A stretch of DNA of 41,418 nt from an uncultured Bacteroidales bacterium (GTDB lineage Bacteria > Bacteroidota > Bacteroidia > Bacteroidales > UBA932): the NCBI GenBank assembly GCA_947307265.1, contig CAMZIP010000002.1, positions 1 through 41,418 of the forward strand, given 5' to 3'. Positions 39,140 through 41,418 of this stretch are shown here, in pieces. Made by a program: the position numbers and the translations under genes. Numbering within the stretch: position 1 is the first letter of the stretch; the number at the start of each line of letters is the position of its first letter. The notes beneath the pieces were generated by a model. It was not told the DNA's origin. It worked only from the letters and a program-made list of their open reading frames with translations, and ran no database searches.

Positions 39140-39747
39140 TGGCAAAGGAAAAGAAAGCAGAGGCTCCCAAGGGGCCTACGATGGAGCAAATAGGATACGT
39201 TCCTTCTCTCCAGAAGAAGTATAAGGAAGAAATCATCGACAAGCTGACCAAGGAATTCGGTTACACTACCGTTATGCAGGTTCCCAAGCTCGTCAAGATT
39301 ACCATCAATGAAGGTGTCGGCAGCGCTACCCAGGACAAGAAACTTGTCGAGGTTGCACAGCAGGAGCTCACCACCATCACCGGACAGAAGGCTGTCCAGA
39401 CCACTTCCCGCAAGGATATTTCCAACTTCAAACTCCGTAAGGGTATGCCCATCGGAGCAAAGGTTACCCTCCGTTCGACCAAGATGTACGAGTTCCTCGA
39501 GCGTCTGATCGCTATCGCCCTCCCGCGTATCCGCGACTTCAAGGGTATCAGCGAGAACTTCGACGGCCGCGGCAACTACACCCTCGGTGTCAAGGAGCAG
39601 ATCATCTTCCCGGAGATCGATATCGACAAGATCACCAAGGTTATGGGTATGGAGATCACCTTCGTTACCACCGCAGCTACGGATAAAGAGGCTTATGCAC
39701 TCCTCCGCGAATTCGGTTTACCTTTCAAAAACATAAAGCACAACTAA
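39139..39747 (+). CDS. rplE: 50S ribosomal protein L5
   Basis: A 202-residue 5S rRNA-binding protein. [12 protein letters not shown] and [18 protein letters not shown] are family motifs. It is about 15-20 residues longer at the N-terminus than usual, with a charged extension ([13 protein letters not shown]). The start overlaps the rplX stop by one base. Confidence 0.96.
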   Translation: MAKEKKAEAPKGPTMEQIGYVPSLQKKYKEEIIDKLTKEFGYTTVMQVPKLVKITINEGVGSATQDKKLVEVAQQELTTITGQKAVQTTSRKDISNFKLRKGMPIGAKVTLRSTKMYEFLERLIAIALPRIRDFKGISENFDGRGNYTLGVKEQIIFPEIDIDKITKVMGMEITFVTTAATDKEAYALLREFGLPFKNIKHN

Positions 39748-39748
39748 T

Positions 39749-40018
39749 ATGGCAAAGGAATCAATGAAGGCCCGCGAAGTAAAGCGCGCCAAGTTATGTG
39801 CCAAGTATGCCGAGAAGCGCAAGGCGTTGCGCGAAGCAGGCGAGTGGATGGCTCTCGACAAACTGCCGAAGAATGCATCTCCCGTCCGTCAGCACAACCG
39901 CTGCTCGATCACCGGCCGTCCGAAGGGCTATATGCGTCAGTTCGGTATCAGCCGTATCCAGTTCCGCGAGATGGCTTCCAAGGGTCTGATCCCCGGCGTT
40001 AAGAAGGCAAGCTGGTAA
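39749..40018 (+). CDS. rpsN: 30S ribosomal protein S14
   Basis: An 89-residue protein of the long, zinc-free S14 type: the zinc-binding CxxC pairs are missing. [21 protein letters not shown] is the family signature. It starts 1 base after the rplE stop. A 76-base gap with a short CACCT-C-AGGTG repeat follows. Confidence 0.96.
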   Translation: MAKESMKAREVKRAKLCAKYAEKRKALREAGEWMALDKLPKNASPVRQHNRCSITGRPKGYMRQFGISRIQFREMASKGLIPGVKKASW

Positions 40019-40094
40019 TACCTATTTATAATAATATAAACCTAGTTGGATATCGGGCACCTCAGGTGTCGAATCAACACAAAAAGAAAAAACA

Positions 40095-40490
40095 ATGACT
40101 GATCCAATTGCAGATTTTCTCACGAGAATCAGGAATGCATACCTCGCAGGTCACAAGACCGTTGAGGTTCCTGCATCCAAGATGAAGGTGGAGATCACGC
40201 GCATCCTCCACGAGAAGGGTTACATCCTCGCTTACAAGGTAGTCGAGGGTACCCCCGTCAACACCATCAAGATTGCGCTCAAGTATCATCCCGAGACGAA
40301 GAAGGCGGCTATCAAGAAGATCGGACGCATCTCTACTCCCGGTCTCCGTCAGTACACCGACGTGGCTTCTATGCCGCGCGTCCTGAACGGTCTGGGTATC
40401 GCCATCCTCTCCACCTCGAAGGGCATCATCACCGACAAGGAAGCACGCGACCTGAACGTCGGCGGCGAATTGCTCTGCTATGTTTACTAA
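40095..40490 (+). CDS. rpsH: 30S ribosomal protein S8
   Basis: A 131-residue 16S rRNA-binding protein, in many bacteria also a translational repressor of its operon. MTDPIADFLTRIRNA at the start and STSKGIITDKEARDLNVGGELL at the end are typical. The 76-base gap before it is the longest inside this operon. Confidence 0.97.
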   Translation: MTDPIADFLTRIRNAYLAGHKTVEVPASKMKVEITRILHEKGYILAYKVVEGTPVNTIKIALKYHPETKKAAIKKIGRISTPGLRQYTDVASMPRVLNGLGIAILSTSKGIITDKEARDLNVGGELLCYVY

Positions 40491-40516
40491 CAGTTAACGA
40501 TTAAAAAACTACAATA

Positions 40517-41077
40517 ATGTCTAGAATTGGAAAATTACCTGTACACCTGCCCGCAGGCGTTACCGTAACAGTCGGTAACGACAATGTGGTTAAGGTTAAA
40601 GGCCCGCTCGGAGAACTGTGCCAGAAAGTGGATTCTGACATCAAAGTTTCCGTAGAGGGAGCGACAGTAACGGTAACCCGCCCTACAGACAATCCACGTC
40701 ATCGTTCTATGCACGGACTTTATCGCGCCCTCATCCACAATATGGTTGTGGGCGTTTCCGAAGGTTTCACTACCCGTCAGGAACTCGTCGGTGTCGGTTA
40801 CCGCGTTGAGGTCAACGGTCAGATCGTGACCCTCACCCTCGGTTATTCACACGATATCCAGTTCGAACTCCCCAAGGAAGTCAAGGGCGAGGCCGAGCCG
40901 GTCAAGAAGGGTCAGAACCCTGTGTTAGTCCTCAAGAGCCACGACAAGCAGCTCCTCGGAATGGTCGCTGCCAAGGTTCGTTCACTGCGTAAGCCTGAAC
41001 CGTATAAGGGTAAGGGTATCAAGTTCGTCGGTGAGCAGCTTCGTCGCAAAGCCGGTAAGTCGGCAGGTGCTAAATAA
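40517..41077 (+). CDS. rplF: 50S ribosomal protein L6
   Basis: A 186-residue protein with two related domains. [17 protein letters not shown] and the C-terminal [15 protein letters not shown] are the family signatures. Standard position between S8 and L18. Confidence 0.97.
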   Translation: MSRIGKLPVHLPAGVTVTVGNDNVVKVKGPLGELCQKVDSDIKVSVEGATVTVTRPTDNPRHRSMHGLYRALIHNMVVGVSEGFTTRQELVGVGYRVEVNGQIVTLTLGYSHDIQFELPKEVKGEAEPVKKGQNPVLVLKSHDKQLLGMVAAKVRSLRKPEPYKGKGIKFVGEQLRRKAGKSAGAK

Positions 41078-41091
41078 TAGGAGATAAAGTT

Positions 41092-41418
41092 ATGGCATTG
41101 ACAAAAGAAGAAAGAAGACAGAGAGTACACTTCCGCATCCGCAAGGTTGTCAACGGTACGCCTGAAAGGCCGCGCCTGGTTGTGTTCCGCAGCAATAAGC
41201 AGATCTACGCACAGGTCGTCGACGACACCAAGGGCGTAACACTCGCATCTGCTTCCTCCAATGACAAGCTCCTCAAAGAGCAGTGCGCCGGCAAGAACGG
41301 TTGCGAGGCTGCAGCCGTAGTCGGCAAGGCTATCGCAGAGCGCGCAATGGCTAAGGGTATCGAGACCGTGGCATTCGACCGCGGCGGTTACCTCTATCAC
41401 GGAAGAGTTAAAAGTTTG
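41092..41418 (+). CDS. rplR: 50S ribosomal protein L18, cut by the window edge
   Basis: 109 codons of a 5S rRNA-binding protein are present; the reading frame is open to the end of the window and only the last few residues are missing. [19 protein letters not shown] and [19 protein letters not shown] are typical. An AGGAG lies upstream of the ATG. The rest of the operon (rpsE onwards) is expected beyond the window. Confidence 0.95.
   Translation, partial: MALTKEERRQRVHFRIRKVVNGTPERPRLVVFRSNKQIYAQVVDDTKGVTLASASSNDKLLKEQCAGKNGCEAAAVVGKAIAERAMAKGIETVAFDRGGYLYHGRVKSL

Overview
The window looks like a chromosomal segment of a Bacteroidota bacterium, most likely order Bacteroidales. The evidence is the promoter style (a TAnnTTTG -7 box, sometimes with TTTG about 19-22 bases upstream), the scarcity of Shine-Dalgarno sites, and the gene content: a type V (FimA/Mfa1-like) fimbrial operon with DUF3575 and DUF3868-like proteins, BspA-like lipoproteins with DUF285 repeats, DUF4270, DUF4294, DUF3098, and a C69 dipeptidase. 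Family and species cannot be named from the sequence. No integrase, transposase, phage gene or CRISPR array was seen.

Layout. 1-900: a terminator and a MNT/HEPN toxin-antitoxin pair (minus). 900-3470: a fimbrillin-like lipoprotein preceded by a small ORF (minus), then a small repeat-bearing lipoprotein, a conserved hypothetical and queH (plus). 3500-6090: a second small ORF and a BspA-like lipoprotein. 6100-11370: an outer-membrane biogenesis operon of two SurA/parvulin-type proteins and an OstA-like protein fused to a metallo-beta-lactamase fold domain. 11390-16290: an OadA/PycB-like carboxyltransferase whose biotinyl-type domain lacks the usual lysine, then a third small ORF and a larger BspA-like lipoprotein. 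16300-19210: a frameshifted Tat-type aldo/keto reductase and a NapH-like polyferredoxin (minus). 19350-20950: an apparently highly expressed OmpA/TPR-like protein and tRNA-Leu(UAA). 20970-26650: a five-gene fimbrial operon (minus). 26990-30230: acpP, fabF and a C69 dipeptidase. 30240-32480: DUF4270 and a single-domain glycogen synthase homologue (minus). 32550-35830: ftsX, DUF3098, uppP, lpxH and a convergent DUF4294 gene. 35940-37310: gltS. 37540-end: ribosomal protein genes rplP-rpmC-rpsQ-rplN-rplX-rplE-rpsN-rpsH-rplF-rplR, with rplR cut by the window edge.

The most interesting signal is a repeated two-gene module seen three times (1902-2057 with 919-1905; 3575-3727 with 3740-6007; 13188-13322 with 13335-16286). 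In each, a 44-51 codon ORF sits directly upstream of a lipoprotein gene. The three peptides share a Y-x-x-P motif and an [IL]-[AC]-[QT]-S motif whose Tyr and Ser are exactly 19 residues apart. All lack a signal peptide and end in an Asp/Gly/Phe-rich tail. Each lipoprotein has the same kind of N-terminal fimbrillin-like region. The small ORF stop codon either overlaps the lipoprotein start (ATGA) or forms part of its strong Shine-Dalgarno (TAGGAGG) at an identical distance. I cannot name this peptide family.

Much of the window encodes the cell envelope: lipoproteins, fimbriae, OstA/SurA-type assembly factors, UppP, LpxH and FtsX. Core metabolism and translation genes fill the rest.
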